A program made the position numbers and the translations under genes. This document shows, piece after piece, positions 9,229 through 18,230 of a stretch of 64,000 nucleotides of DNA. The stretch is from CAWGUU01 sp963825765 (GTDB lineage: Bacteria > Actinomycetota > Acidimicrobiia > Acidimicrobiales > AC-14). Each line of letters begins with the position of its first letter. The stretch's first letter is position 1. The DNA is taken from NCBI GenBank assembly GCA_963825765.1, contig CAWGUU010000003.1, positions 558,001-622,000 on the forward strand, written 5' to 3'. The notes under the pieces are model-generated. The model did no database searches. It was not told the DNA's origin and saw only the letters and a program-made list of their open reading frames with translations.

Positions 9229-10266
9229 ATGGCTACGCCCGTCCGGGTGCTTTCCATAGACGGCGGCGGCATGAGGGGAATAATTCCGGCGCTCGTGCTG
9301 GCCGAGATCGAGAGACGCTCCGGCCGGCGCATCTCCGATCTCTTCGACCTTCTGGTTGGAACCTCCACCGGCGGGATCCTCGCCATGGGACTGGCTATGC
9401 CGGGACCGGGCGGTGCGAGCGCGTTCGCGGCCTCCGAGCTCGTCGAGTTCTATACCGACGACGGGGCCCGCATATTCGCAGGTGGCGGGCCGCCGACGCT
9501 GCACGAGCGCATCTTCGGTCGGGGCGACACGTTCGCGGACAGAATGTTGAACCCGGCCCAGCGTGTCGGTGCGATGTTCGGTGGCAATCCTCGATTCGCC
9601 GGGAATGCACGCTACTTTCCCCAAGGCTTGGAGCAGACGCTCCAGAAGGCCTTCGGCGCGACGATGCTCAGCTCCGCCGTGGTCGACGTCGCCGTCACCA
9701 CCTACGACGCCCGGTCCGCCTCCGCCGTCGTGTTCAGGAGCTCGGATGCTCGTGCGAACCCACAGGCCGACCTGTCGATGGCCGATGCCGGTCGAGCGAC
9801 GTCAGCCGCTCCGACGTTCTTTCCTCCGCACGAGATGACGTGGGGCGGCGCGGCGCGGGCATTCGTCGACGGGGGTGTGTGGGCGAACAATCCGTCGGCC
9901 GTGGCTTTGTGCGAATCACTCCGGATCACGGCGCAACGCTCCCTGACAGGGACAAGCGTGGTGCTCGTGTCGCTCGGCACCGGTCGGCCGCCGGTGACGC
10001 CCAATTTCGACCCGAATCGACCTTGGCTCTCGACGCTCACCGACCTTGTCGCTCTCGGCACCGGCACCGACGACGCCCACCGGCTCGTGGAGCGGGCCTT
10101 GGGGCCACACGGGTCCGGTCGGTACTGGAGGTTCCAGGCGTCCGACGTCCCGGCAGCCATGGACGACCCGACACCGGAGCGGGTGGCGCTGCTCCAATCG
10201 ACCGCTGCCGCGCTCATCACCTCGTACGGGCCTTCTCTCGACGCCATGATCGCCGCCGTCGCCTGA
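9229..10266 (+). CDS. Patatin-like phospholipase
   Basis: 345-residue serine lipase of the patatin fold. It has the oxyanion-hole motif SIDGGGMRGIIPA, the nucleophile elbow VGTSTGG (Ser46) and the catalytic aspartate in FVDGGVWANNP (Asp214), which form the Ser-Asp dyad. There is no signal peptide, so it acts in the cytosol or at the inner membrane face. This sub-type also includes the CBASS effector CapV, but no cyclase, Cap2/Cap3 or CD-NTase gene lies nearby, so a general acyl-hydrolase role is favoured. A large alpha/beta hydrolase follows 190 bp downstream in the same direction. Confidence 0.9.
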   Translation: MATPVRVLSIDGGGMRGIIPALVLAEIERRSGRRISDLFDLLVGTSTGGILAMGLAMPGPGGASAFAASELVEFYTDDGARIFAGGGPPTLHERIFGRGDTFADRMLNPAQRVGAMFGGNPRFAGNARYFPQGLEQTLQKAFGATMLSSAVVDVAVTTYDARSASAVVFRSSDARANPQADLSMADAGRATSAAPTFFPPHEMTWGGAARAFVDGGVWANNPSAVALCESLRITAQRSLTGTSVVLVSLGTGRPPVTPNFDPNRPWLSTLTDLVALGTGTDDAHRLVERALGPHGSGRYWRFQASDVPAAMDDPTPERVALLQSTAAALITSYGPSLDAMIAAVA

Positions 10267-10456
10267 CCACCCGGTGCGGCCGGACCTGCCGAGTCCGCCG
10301 CGGATGGCGGCATGGAAATGGGTCGAATGGCCCATCGCAACGACTGGGAACCGGGCTCACACTCGCCTCGCAGGTCCCGCCCCGTGGGCGGGTCCGCCTT
10401 GCACGGCAGAACGTTCGGACCATCCCAGACCGAGCGACGAAGGAGATCGAGAACCG

Positions 10457-13333
10457 ATGGACAGACAGGCCCCGTACACTCCCCCGCCCGAGCCCGCCGT
10501 CCCCTCCGGACCGGAGATCGAGCACGTGCCGCCCGCAGGGTTCGTCGAGTACTGGGACTGGAGCAGAATCCGCGACGACGCCGGCGGCGTCGCCACCGGG
10601 CGGCTGGCGCCCTGGCTGCGAGCCGCGGCCGCCTCCCGCGATCCCATGAACATCCTGCGGCCTGGCCGTGGCCGGAGGCTCGAGTCCCCGTCCACCGACC
10701 GGACCGTGGCCGAGAGCAACGCCTTGGCCGACCTGGCCGTCACCGGTCGGAGCTCGTTCAGGCGGTTCCTCGAGCGTCCTCCGACCGACGCCACCCTGCT
10801 GGCCGATGTCACGTCTCGCACCCCCGGCGTCGACGAGGCTCGGGCCCGCGAGGCCGTCCGCGCCACGCTCGACAGGACCTACGCAGTGCTGTGGGCCCTC
10901 CGGGGGGCGCCCGCTCACCGGGCCGCACTGCGTCCGGGCCTGGGCTGGATCGCGGTCTCCAGCGAGGACGACCCGCCGCACACCCCGACGAACGTCGCCA
11001 ACACCGAGGACCACGTGGGCGAGTTCCAGATCGCGGTGGACGGCGTCAGTCAGATCGTCAACTGCCGGGCCTCGGTGAAGGTCGCCCGCACCCCTGCCGG
11101 CGACCCGATGCCCGACCTGTCGACCCGGCCGGTGCCGACCGCTCGGATCTTCAACGAGATCATCACGACGAGAGCGGCCGAGCACTACGACAGCGCCATC
11201 CTCTTCGTCCACGGCCTCGGCTCGCGGCTGGAGGAGTCCGACCACTTCAAGAGTCTGGTGATCCGCAACGGGGCCGCTCGGGGCCATCGGTTCGCGGTGG
11301 TGTCGATCGACCTTCCCGGCATGGGCTACTCGACCCGCCTCGACGTCGACGCGCTGGTGAGGGAGAAGGCGCGGGGCGGTTTCCACGGGTTCGGTCTCCC
11401 CGACGGGCGCGGCTCGAACTTCCCCCTCCTCAGCTACTACCGGGACGTCCTCGTGCGGATGTCCGGGCACGTGTCCGGCGGTTTCGACCACGTGATGGGC
11501 GGGAGCCTGGGCGGGAACATGACCCTGTGGCTGGCCGCCGAGCCGATGTTCACCAGCCCCGGCGTCTTCGCCCGGCTCTCCGGGGTGCGGAGCCTCGCCT
11601 CCTGGTCTCCCGGTTCGATATGGGAGTCGTACGAGAGGGCCAGGGACACGCCCTTCGAAGGCAACGGCACCCACATGGACATCGGCAAGAACGGGGCCAA
11701 GAGGAGGTCCCAGGAACGGATGAACCAGGGCGAGGACGCCGCCACCCGGAGGAGCTTCTTCGAGCCGATGCAGAGGGGCGAGGAGCTTCTCGGGGCGCGC
11801 ACCCTCGGGGCCTGGGGCTACCCGCCCACCAGGGGCGGCCTGATCCAACAGGCCGAGTTCTACAGCGCCGAGTACCGCCGGACGTTCTGGATGTGCGCCT
11901 ACGAGCAGGTCGTCTTCAGCCACCAGGAGCCCATCGGGGCGGGAGGCCGTTCGCCGTTCAGCACGGTGCGGACTCCGCTGCTGCTCGCCTCGGGATCCGA
12001 CGACGTGGGCTCCATGGGCGTCATGGACATCTACAACCAGGTCATCAGGGTCACCGACTCGGCGCCGGACGTCCCCGGCAAGCGCCTGCTCATGCGCGGC
12101 ACCGGCCACAGCATCTCCGACGCCCGGCCGGCCCACCTCGCCGACGAGGTCGCCCGGTTCTTCGCCGGTACGGCAAGGCAGCGGGCGGGTTCCGACGGCG
12201 TCGTCTCGTGGGAGCCCGGGCGGCTCGACATGTTCCGCACCGGCACCGACGGGCGGGCGTACCACAAGTTCTTCGCCGGCGGCTGGGGCCCGGGCGGCAT
12301 CACCGCCGACTGGGAGCCTGTCGGCGGTCCCGGCGGAGGGGTGAACTTCGCCGGCCCCGTCGCCGCCGTGACATGGGAGCCGGGTCGGCTCGACGCCTTC
12401 GGTGTCGGCACCGACGGGCGCGCCTACCACAAGTTCTTCGGCGGGGGCTGGGGCCCGGGCGGCATGACCGCCGACTGGGAGCCGGTGGGCGGTCTGGCCC
12501 GCGGCGTGAGGCTCCGGGACAGGCTCAGCGTGGTCGCGTGGGAGCCCGGCCGGCTCGACGTCTTCGGCGTCGGCACCGACGGTCGCGCCTACCACAAGTT
12601 CTTCGGTGGGGGCTGGGGCCCGGGCGGCGTGACCGCCGACTGGGAGCCCATCGGTGGTCCCGCCTCGGGCGTGGGCTTCGCGGGCTCGGTCACCGCCGTG
12701 AGCTGGGAGGCCGGGCGGCTCGACGTCTTCGGCACCGGCACCGACGGGCACGTCCATCACAAGTTCTTCGGCGGCGGTTGGGGCCCGGGCGGCATCACCG
12801 CCGACTGGGAGCCGATCGGTGGCCCCGGCCGGGGCGTGGCCGCCAGGGAGAGGCTCAGCGTCGTCGCATGGGAGCCCGGCCGGCTCGACGTCGTGGGCAC
12901 CGGCGCCGACGGCCGCGCCTACCACAAGTTCTTCGGTGGGGCCTGGGGACCGGGTGGCGTCACCGCCGACTGGGAGGCCCTCGGCGGTCCTCCGGGTCGG
13001 GCGTTCACGGGCGCCGTCGACGTCACCAGCTGGGGGCCCGGGCGGCTCGACATGGTGGGCACCGGCACCGACGGCCGCGTCTACCACAAGTTCTTCGGGG
13101 GCGGTTGGGGCCCGGGCGGCATGACCGCCGACTGGGAGCCGGTGGGCGGTCCCCGGGGCGTGGCCACCAGGGAGAGGCTCGGACTCGTCGCCTGGGAGCC
13201 CGGCCGCCTCGACATCCTCGGCACCGGCGCCGACGGCCGCGCCTACCACAAGTTCTTCGGCGGGGCATGGGGGCCGGGAGGCATGACCGCCGACTGGGAG
13301 CTGGTGGGAGGGGCGGCGAGCGGCCTGCGCTGA
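10457..13333 (+). CDS. Alpha/beta hydrolase fused to a seven-repeat beta-propeller (PLL/DUF346-like)
   Basis: 958 residues from the ATG behind a strong AAGGAGA site; the frame is open further upstream but without an RBS. The middle is an alpha/beta hydrolase: SAILFVHGLGSR, VSIDLPGMGYS, nucleophile elbow MGGSLGGNM, acid in LLASGSDD and His in GTGHSISD. The last ~375 residues are seven near-identical repeats of 51-54 residues (WEPGRLDVFGVGTDGRAYHK, then FFGGGWGPGG and TADWEPVGG). Seven such units match a seven-bladed propeller as in PLL-type fucose-binding lectins. The propeller may bind sugars and direct the hydrolase to a polysaccharide or cell surface. No signal peptide is recognised, so localisation is open. 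Confidence 0.8.
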   Translation: MDRQAPYTPPPEPAVPSGPEIEHVPPAGFVEYWDWSRIRDDAGGVATGRLAPWLRAAAASRDPMNILRPGRGRRLESPSTDRTVAESNALADLAVTGRSSFRRFLERPPTDATLLADVTSRTPGVDEARAREAVRATLDRTYAVLWALRGAPAHRAALRPGLGWIAVSSEDDPPHTPTNVANTEDHVGEFQIAVDGVSQIVNCRASVKVARTPAGDPMPDLSTRPVPTARIFNEIITTRAAEHYDSAILFVHGLGSRLEESDHFKSLVIRNGAARGHRFAVVSIDLPGMGYSTRLDVDALVREKARGGFHGFGLPDGRGSNFPLLSYYRDVLVRMSGHVSGGFDHVMGGSLGGNMTLWLAAEPMFTSPGVFARLSGVRSLASWSPGSIWESYERARDTPFEGNGTHMDIGKNGAKRRSQERMNQGEDAATRRSFFEPMQRGEELLGARTLGAWGYPPTRGGLIQQAEFYSAEYRRTFWMCAYEQVVFSHQEPIGAGGRSPFSTVRTPLLLASGSDDVGSMGVMDIYNQVIRVTDSAPDVPGKRLLMRGTGHSISDARPAHLADEVARFFAGTARQRAGSDGVVSWEPGRLDMFRTGTDGRAYHKFFAGGWGPGGITADWEPVGGPGGGVNFAGPVAAVTWEPGRLDAFGVGTDGRAYHKFFGGGWGPGGMTADWEPVGGLARGVRLRDRLSVVAWEPGRLDVFGVGTDGRAYHKFFGGGWGPGGVTADWEPIGGPASGVGFAGSVTAVSWEAGRLDVFGTGTDGHVHHKFFGGGWGPGGITADWEPIGGPGRGVAARERLSVVAWEPGRLDVVGTGADGRAYHKFFGGAWGPGGVTADWEALGGPPGRAFTGAVDVTSWGPGRLDMVGTGTDGRVYHKFFGGGWGPGGMTADWEPVGGPRGVATRERLGLVAWEPGRLDILGTGADGRAYHKFFGGAWGPGGMTADWELVGGAASGLR
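12204..13333 (+). repeat. Seven in-frame tandem repeats (~156-162 bp) encoding propeller blades
   Basis: The repeats are highly alike at DNA level, for example the stretch encoding YHKFFGGGWGPGG recurs with few changes. This indicates recent duplication or gene conversion among blades. Copy number may vary between strains or be misassembled. Confidence 0.85.
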
Positions 13334-13360
13334 CGCCGGACGCCCGCCGCCCGCACCGGT

Positions 13361-13408
13361 TTCTGCTCGCGCAATTCCGGGTCATGGACGGGTCAATCGC
13401 GAGCAGAA
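13361..13408. repeat. 48-bp palindromic repeat, family 1, copy A
   Basis: 11-bp perfect arms (TTCTGCTCGCG / CGCGAGCAGAA) enclose a 26-nt centre. The reverse complement closely matches the copy at 21345-21392. It lies between convergent genes and supplies the last residues SARD and the stop of the minus-strand membrane gene. It may act as a bidirectional terminator or be a REP-like element. Confidence 0.8.
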
Positions 13409-14748
13409 GCGCTCTGCGGCTTTCGCAGGCCCACCAGCCGGCGCAGGATGTCGAACCAGAACTGTGCTCCGAACAGGAGCGCGATCGCGGTGAGCGCTCT
13501 CCCGACGATGCCCCAGCGCTCGGTGAGGTAGGGCCAGGCGTCGCCCCACTCGGCCCGCTGCGGATCGCCCGTGTCCTGTGCCTGCTTGAAATCCGACCAT
13601 CCCAGGCCGACGTGGAACGCGCTCACCCTCTGGAGGATCGACGCCGCGCACCGCAGTTGCTCCTCCGCTTCGGCGACCGGGTCCGTCGTGGTCGTCCTCG
13701 GCGCCGTGGTCGTCTGTGTGACAGGGGGCGTACCCGCCTCGTCGCACCCCTGCTCGACCGCGGCGTCGAGGGACTGGCCGGCGGCGGCGGTGAGGGCGCC
13801 ACCGACGACCGCGGTGCGCAGGCTGCTGTCGTTCCAGAGATCGAGGGCGAGGGCGACGGCGTTGGCCTGGAACACCAGGACGGTCACGAAGGCGAGCACG
13901 GCGAGGATCTTGCGGCTCTGGCGCCGGTAGAAGCGTGACACCTGGTCCATCTCACGATCGAAGTGGGCGGCGATCGCGTCCTTGGCGGCCTTGACCTTCT
14001 CGGCCCCTTCCAGCCGGCCGACGGCCCGCCGGACGGCCTCGGCGAGCTGCGGGTTGTCGCCGAGGGCGTCGGCGAAGTCACGCCCGGTCAACGTCTCCGC
14101 CGCCTCGGCGTGCACGTCGCGCAGCTCGCTCTCGGTGAGGATCACGTTCCCGTCCGCCAGCTCGAGCAGCTTCTCGACCGAGATGCGCTCCCCCTCGCCG
14201 ACGTCCGAGACCAACTGGCCCAAGGCCCGCTGCCGTCCCGACGGCCAACCCAGCCGGACCCCCGCCTCGAGCAGATCGGCGCGGTGGACCTTGCTGGCCA
14301 GCGAGATCATCGCCTCGGCGACGGCGTCGCCCGCGACATGGGTGATCTTCGACAGCCGTCCCGGCTGCGCCGTCTCGACGATCTGAGACTCCAGCTTCGA
14401 GTAGAGCAGGCTCGTCCTCTCCCGCAGCTCCTGGGCCGCCGCGTCCGCCTTGGCGTCGGGACGGCGGGCGAAGTGCTGCGCCACGGGGTTCTGCCGGCCG
14501 TCGCCGATGGGTGTGACGGGCCGGAGGTCGAACCTCCCCATGAGCGGCAGCCTGATGGTGGCGTCGAGGAACCTGGTCGGCAGCGTGCTCCTGGCCGGGT
14601 CCAGGAGGCGCCCGATGCCCAGCCAGAGGTGCTTGGCCCGGATGTGGGTCACAAGGGTGAACGCCTCGTTGACGCCCGACAGCATCACGCTCAACAGGAA
14701 CCAGACGAAGACGACGCCGATCACGACGTCGAGCAAGTCACTCTGCAC
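13393..14748 (-). CDS. Hypothetical membrane protein
   Basis: 451 residues. An N-terminal helix (DVVIGVVFVWFLLSVMLSGV) is followed by a long soluble region rich in helices (about 40-270). A second hydrophobic helix (ILAVLAFVTVLVFQANAVAL) and a C-terminal one near 420 (ALTAIALLFGAQFWFDILRR) follow, with a Thr-rich linker (TQTTTAPRTTTTDPVAEA) near 350. No catalytic motif is evident. The stop lies inside palindrome family 1. An OmpA-type lipoprotein gene lies 73 bp upstream in the same orientation, so they may be one unit. Confidence 0.75.
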   Translation of the reverse strand: MQSDLLDVVIGVVFVWFLLSVMLSGVNEAFTLVTHIRAKHLWLGIGRLLDPARSTLPTRFLDATIRLPLMGRFDLRPVTPIGDGRQNPVAQHFARRPDAKADAAAQELRERTSLLYSKLESQIVETAQPGRLSKITHVAGDAVAEAMISLASKVHRADLLEAGVRLGWPSGRQRALGQLVSDVGEGERISVEKLLELADGNVILTESELRDVHAEAAETLTGRDFADALGDNPQLAEAVRRAVGRLEGAEKVKAAKDAIAAHFDREMDQVSRFYRRQSRKILAVLAFVTVLVFQANAVALALDLWNDSSLRTAVVGGALTAAAGQSLDAAVEQGCDEAGTPPVTQTTTAPRTTTTDPVAEAEEQLRCAASILQRVSAFHVGLGWSDFKQAQDTGDPQRAEWGDAWPYLTERWGIVGRALTAIALLFGAQFWFDILRRLVGLRKPQSASARD

Positions 14749-14821
14749 GCGCCCCTCCCGTCTTCGAGGACGCCGTGACCCTAGAGGTCGGCGGGCGCCG
14801 GCGCCGGCGCCTCGACCCTCG

Positions 14822-15607
14822 TCACGGCACCCTGACGACGAACTCCACCCGCCGGTTGTCGTGGCGGCCCAGGGGGTTGTCGCTGCCGTCGGGATTGGTC
14901 TCGAGGACGACGGGGACGCTGGAGCCCAGGCCGACCGAGCTCAGGCGGGACCCGTCGATCCCCTTGGTGGCCAGGTAGGCGGCGGCCGCCGCCGCTCGCT
15001 GCTCCGACAGGGTCTGGTTGGCCGCCGCGCTCCCCGTGGCGTCGGTGTGGCCGCGGACCTGCACGCTGGCCGTCGGCCAGTTGGCCTGGATCACCCGGGT
15101 CAGCCCGTCGAGGGTGTCCATCGCCGGCCCCGAGAGCGTGGCCGATCCGACGTCGAACAGCGTGTCGGAGGTGATGAAGAGCACCACCACCTTGTGCCCG
15201 TCGGGGTCGCGCGCCTGCGAGGCGAAGCCGGAGATGCCGGTCAGGTCGAGCTCGAGGCCGGGTAGTCCGTAGGCCGAGTTCGACACCATCGTCGTGCCCT
15301 CGGCCGGCTCGTGGGCGTACCCCTGGGCCGCCAGGCACGGGATGCGCAGCACCAGCCCGGCGCCGAAGTCCTGCGTGGCGCAGATGGGGTCGGGCTCGCC
15401 GTCCTGGTTCAGGTCGTCGATACCGGCGGTGACGCCCGGGGCCAGGGTGGTCGAGGTCTCCACCGAACCCACCGCCGTCTCGTCCGTCGCCACCGTCGGC
15501 CTGGTCGAGCCGGACGACGAGTCCGACGACGAGCCGCCGCCACACCCGGCGACCAGGGCCGCCACCAGGGCCACCCCTGCCACCCACCCTGCCCTGCGCT
15601 TCCCCAC
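14822..15607 (-). CDS. OmpA-family lipoprotein
   Basis: 261 residues. The signal is MGKRRAGWVAGVALVAALVAGCGGG with lipobox VAGC, followed by a Ser/Thr-rich linker. A domain with a calcium-type DLNQDGEPDPICATQD stretch follows. The C-terminal 110 residues are an OmpA-C domain: SDTLFDVGSATL, VRGHTDATGSAAANQTLSEQ and the terminal GRHDNRRVEFVVRVP. OmpA-C domains bind the diaminopimelate of peptidoglycan non-covalently, so this is probably a cell-wall-linked envelope lipoprotein. Confidence 0.88.
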   Translation of the reverse strand: MGKRRAGWVAGVALVAALVAGCGGGSSSDSSSGSTRPTVATDETAVGSVETSTTLAPGVTAGIDDLNQDGEPDPICATQDFGAGLVLRIPCLAAQGYAHEPAEGTTMVSNSAYGLPGLELDLTGISGFASQARDPDGHKVVVLFITSDTLFDVGSATLSGPAMDTLDGLTRVIQANWPTASVQVRGHTDATGSAAANQTLSEQRAAAAAAYLATKGIDGSRLSSVGLGSSVPVVLETNPDGSDNPLGRHDNRRVEFVVRVP

Positions 15608-15693
15608 TGGCCTGCCTCCCGGTACGGCCGCCGCAGTTCACGAAGCTGACATTGTCGGCAGCCGGGACGCCAGATACAAGGCGCCGCCGTCGT

Positions 15694-16116
15694 TCAGGTC
15701 CGGACGAGGGTGATGCGCTTGGCCCCGTTCGTGCATTCGTAGGTCGAGCTGGGTAGGCCGAAGTCCTCCTGGCCGGTGCGCTCGCAGTGGTAGCCCTCGG
15801 CGTCGATCGTGGAGAGGCCGTTTTCCGCTCCCATCGACACCCCGACCCGCCGAACGAACGGGACCGCCTCGTCGCACGGGACGCCCCAGGCAGTGATGCT
15901 GCCGGCTGCGTTCTCGCCGCCGCCGTCGAAGAACACGTTGTCGCACTGGGCCGGGCCCGGCGGATCGACCGTCGTCGTCGTGGCCGGCCGCGGGACCGTT
16001 GTCGGGGTGACCGGCGCGGTCGGGGTCGCCGTGTCATCGCCACCGCCCGTGCAGCCGACAAGGAGTGTCAGGCCCGCCAGGCTCAGTACGGCCACCTTCA
16101 CTCGGTTCAGGTTCAT
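15694..16116 (-). CDS. Small secreted lipoprotein
   Basis: 140 residues from the ATG preceded by GGAGGAGGCAC, a strong RBS. The signal is MNLNRVKVAVLSLAGLTLLVGCT with lipobox LVGC. A Thr/Pro linker (TAPVTPTTVPRPATTTT) leads to a ~75-residue domain with four cysteines (CDNVFF, VPCDEA, YHCERT, YECTNG), probably two disulfides. Function unknown; it resembles short lipoproteins common in Acidimicrobiia. Not obviously co-transcribed with the TrpF-like gene upstream. Confidence 0.75.
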   Translation of the reverse strand: MNLNRVKVAVLSLAGLTLLVGCTGGGDDTATPTAPVTPTTVPRPATTTTVDPPGPAQCDNVFFDGGGENAAGSITAWGVPCDEAVPFVRRVGVSMGAENGLSTIDAEGYHCERTGQEDFGLPSSTYECTNGAKRITLVRT

Positions 16117-16192
16117 GTGCCTCCTCCGCCGCTCTCCCACCGATTCTCCCTTGGACGCACGGCGACGGCACCTTCTTCCAACCGCTCTCCCG

Positions 16193-16861
16193 TCATCCGG
16201 TGCCGACGGAGCGGGCGATCTCGATGAACCTCCGCACTGCCTCCGGGTCCTTGCGGCGCCGGTCGTCGGCGTGGCTGGTCCGGGTCTCGGAGTCCACGCC
16301 GGCCGGTCGCACCGTCCGGATCGCCTCGCCCACGTTGCCAGGCCCCAGTCCGCCGGCGAGGAAGACGGGCACGTCCACCGCCGTCACGACCCGGGCGCTG
16401 AGGCCCCAGTCGTGGGTGTGGCCGGTGGCGCCGACGACGCCGCTGGACGGGTCGGCCGTGTCGAGCAGGAGGAAGTCGCTGCAGGCCGCGAACCGGCGGG
16501 CGACCTCGACCGCGCCGGCGTCCCGTACCGGCACCGTGACCATCATCCGCACAGGGGCGAGCTCGTCGCGCAGCCGCTGCACCGTCTCGACCGCCATCCC
16601 GTCCGCCGCCCGGGCCAGGTGGACGAACTGAGGCCGGACGATCTCCACCGTCCGCCGGATGCGGTCGGGGTCGGTCGACAGGGACAGGGCCACCACCTCG
16701 ACACCCGCCAGCTCGGCGACGATCGCCGCAGCGGTCGCCTCGTAGACGCTGTCCCAGGTGTCGATCCCCTCGTCGACGACGACGCCGACGTGGTCGGGCC
16801 CCAGCGCCGCCACCATGGCGGCGTCGGCCGGGTTCGTCACCCCGTAGATCTGCACGAGCAT
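16193..16861 (-). CDS. TrpF-like TIM-barrel protein lacking the catalytic cysteine
   Basis: 222 residues related to phosphoribosylanthranilate isomerase. It keeps the LLLDTAD aspartate strand, the GATGHTHDW loop, the phosphate-binding FLAGGLGPGNV and the C-terminal GVDSETRT. At the N-terminus, however, the usual KICG motif reads QIYGV, so the Cys that acts as general base is Tyr. It is not next to other trp genes but downstream of rdgB. A different substrate or a regulatory role is likely; true TrpF activity is doubtful. Confidence 0.75.
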   Translation of the reverse strand: MLVQIYGVTNPADAAMVAALGPDHVGVVVDEGIDTWDSVYEATAAAIVAELAGVEVVALSLSTDPDRIRRTVEIVRPQFVHLARAADGMAVETVQRLRDELAPVRMMVTVPVRDAGAVEVARRFAACSDFLLLDTADPSSGVVGATGHTHDWGLSARVVTAVDVPVFLAGGLGPGNVGEAIRTVRPAGVDSETRTSHADDRRRKDPEAVRRFIEIARSVGTG

Positions 16862-16890
16862 CCCGGAATCATGCTGCGCCGGCGAACGGC

Positions 16891-17484
16891 CTATCCGGCG
16901 AGAGCTTCCAGCCGGGCGACAAGCGCGGCGAAGGCGCGGGCCCGGTGCGACATGGTGTTCTTCTCGGCCGACCCCATCTCCGAGAACGTCCGCCCTCCCC
17001 CACCGTCCGGCACGAACACGGGGTCGTAGCCGAACCCGCCCTCGCCCCGGGCCTCCAGCGCGATCTCGCCCTCGACGGTGCCCTCGGCGACGACCTCCCG
17101 CCCGTCGGGCCACGCCGCCATCGCCACCGTGCGGAACCGGGCCCGCCGGCCCTCGCCCGGTGGCACCCCGTCCAGCTCGGCGAGCAGCTTCACCACGTTG
17201 TCGGCGTAGGTGGCGTCCTCCCCGGCGTAGCGCGCCGCCCACACGCCTGGCCGCCCGCCCAGGGCGACGACCTCCAGTCCGGTGTCGTCGGCGACGGCCA
17301 CCTCGCCGGCAGCCACCACCGCCGCCACCGCCACCGCCTTCAGCCGCGCATTTCCCTCCAGGGTGTCGGCGGTCTCGTCGACGTCGCCCACCGCCGCTGG
17401 CCGGGGCACCACCTCGAACCCCTCCAGCAGGTCGGCGATCTCCCTCGCTTTGTCCGGGTTGGCGGTGGCCAGGACCAGGCGCAC
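16891..17484 (-). CDS. rdgB: RdgB/HAM1-type non-canonical purine NTP pyrophosphatase
   Basis: 197 residues from a GTG 5 bp after the rph stop. It hydrolyses dITP, XTP and related nucleotides to monophosphates, cleaning the nucleotide pool. It has the opening LVLATANPDKAREI, the catalytic-site VADDTGLEV, the PGVWAARYAG segment, FGYDPVFVP and the terminal SHRARAF. The rph-rdgB pair is a very common arrangement. Confidence 0.94.
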   Translation of the reverse strand: MRLVLATANPDKAREIADLLEGFEVVPRPAAVGDVDETADTLEGNARLKAVAVAAVVAAGEVAVADDTGLEVVALGGRPGVWAARYAGEDATYADNVVKLLAELDGVPPGEGRRARFRTVAMAAWPDGREVVAEGTVEGEIALEARGEGGFGYDPVFVPDGGGGRTFSEMGSAEKNTMSHRARAFAALVARLEALAG

Positions 17485-17489
17485 CGCGC

Positions 17490-18230
17490 TCAGCTGCGCA
17501 TGGGCGGCGGCGACACGAGCGCCACGGCCTGGGCGTCGAGGATCTCGGCGATGCCGCTCTCGGCCAGGCCGAGCAGGTCGTCGAGCTCGCTGCGGGTGAA
17601 CGCCAGGCCCTCGGCCGTGCCCTGCACCTCGACGAACCGTCCGCCCGAGGTCATCACCACGTTCATGTCCACGTCGGCCCGCACGTCCTCGGAGTAGTCG
17701 AGGTCGAGCAGGGCCAGGCCGTCGACGATGCCGACGGAGATGGCGCCGCAGGCCGCGGTCAGCGGGTGGCCGGCCAGCCTGCCCATCTTCACCAGCCGGG
17801 AGCAGGCGTCGTGCAGAGCCACGTAGGCGCCGCAGATCGACGCCGTCCGGGTACCGCCGTCGGCCTGGAGGACGTCGCAGTCGAGCACGATCTGGCGCTC
17901 CCCCAGCGCCGCCATGTCGCAGACGGAGCGAAGCGAGCGGCCGATCAGGCGCTGGATCTCCTGGGTCCGCCCCGACGGCTTGCCGCGGTTCACCTCCCGA
18001 TCGCTGCGGTCGGGCGTGGCGCCGGGCAGCATCGAATACTCGGCGGTCACCCAGCCCGTGCCCTTGCCGCGCATCCACGGCGGTACCCGCTCGTCGACCG
18101 ACGCCGTGCACAGCACCCGGGTGCGACCCATCGTCACCAGCACCGATCCGGGCGCGAACTCGGTGAAGTCGCGCTGGAACGACAGGGGCCGCAGGTCCTC
18201 GGGGCCGCGCCCGTCGGCCCTGGCCGTCAC
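17490..18230 (-). CDS. rph: Ribonuclease PH
   Basis: 246 residues. A phosphorolytic 3'-5' exoribonuclease that trims tRNA 3' ends. It has the family opening LRPLSFQRDFTEFAPGSVLV, the active-site EYSMLPGAT and NRGKPSGRTQEIQRLIGRSL, and the phosphate-site region LDCDVLQADGGTRTASI. Its GTG overlaps the stop of the upstream MBL gene (GTGA), giving a coupled murI-MBL-rph-rdgB block. Confidence 0.96.
   Translation of the reverse strand: MTARADGRGPEDLRPLSFQRDFTEFAPGSVLVTMGRTRVLCTASVDERVPPWMRGKGTGWVTAEYSMLPGATPDRSDREVNRGKPSGRTQEIQRLIGRSLRSVCDMAALGERQIVLDCDVLQADGGTRTASICGAYVALHDACSRLVKMGRLAGHPLTAACGAISVGIVDGLALLDLDYSEDVRADVDMNVVMTSGGRFVEVQGTAEGLAFTRSELDDLLGLAESGIAEILDAQAVALVSPPPMRS

Noticed and set aside
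9229..10266. CBASS effector CapV
   Set aside because: The patatin resembles this group, but no cyclic-nucleotide synthase or other CBASS gene is nearby.
12204..13333. CRISPR or VNTR outside genes
   Set aside because: The repeats are in frame and encode propeller blades.
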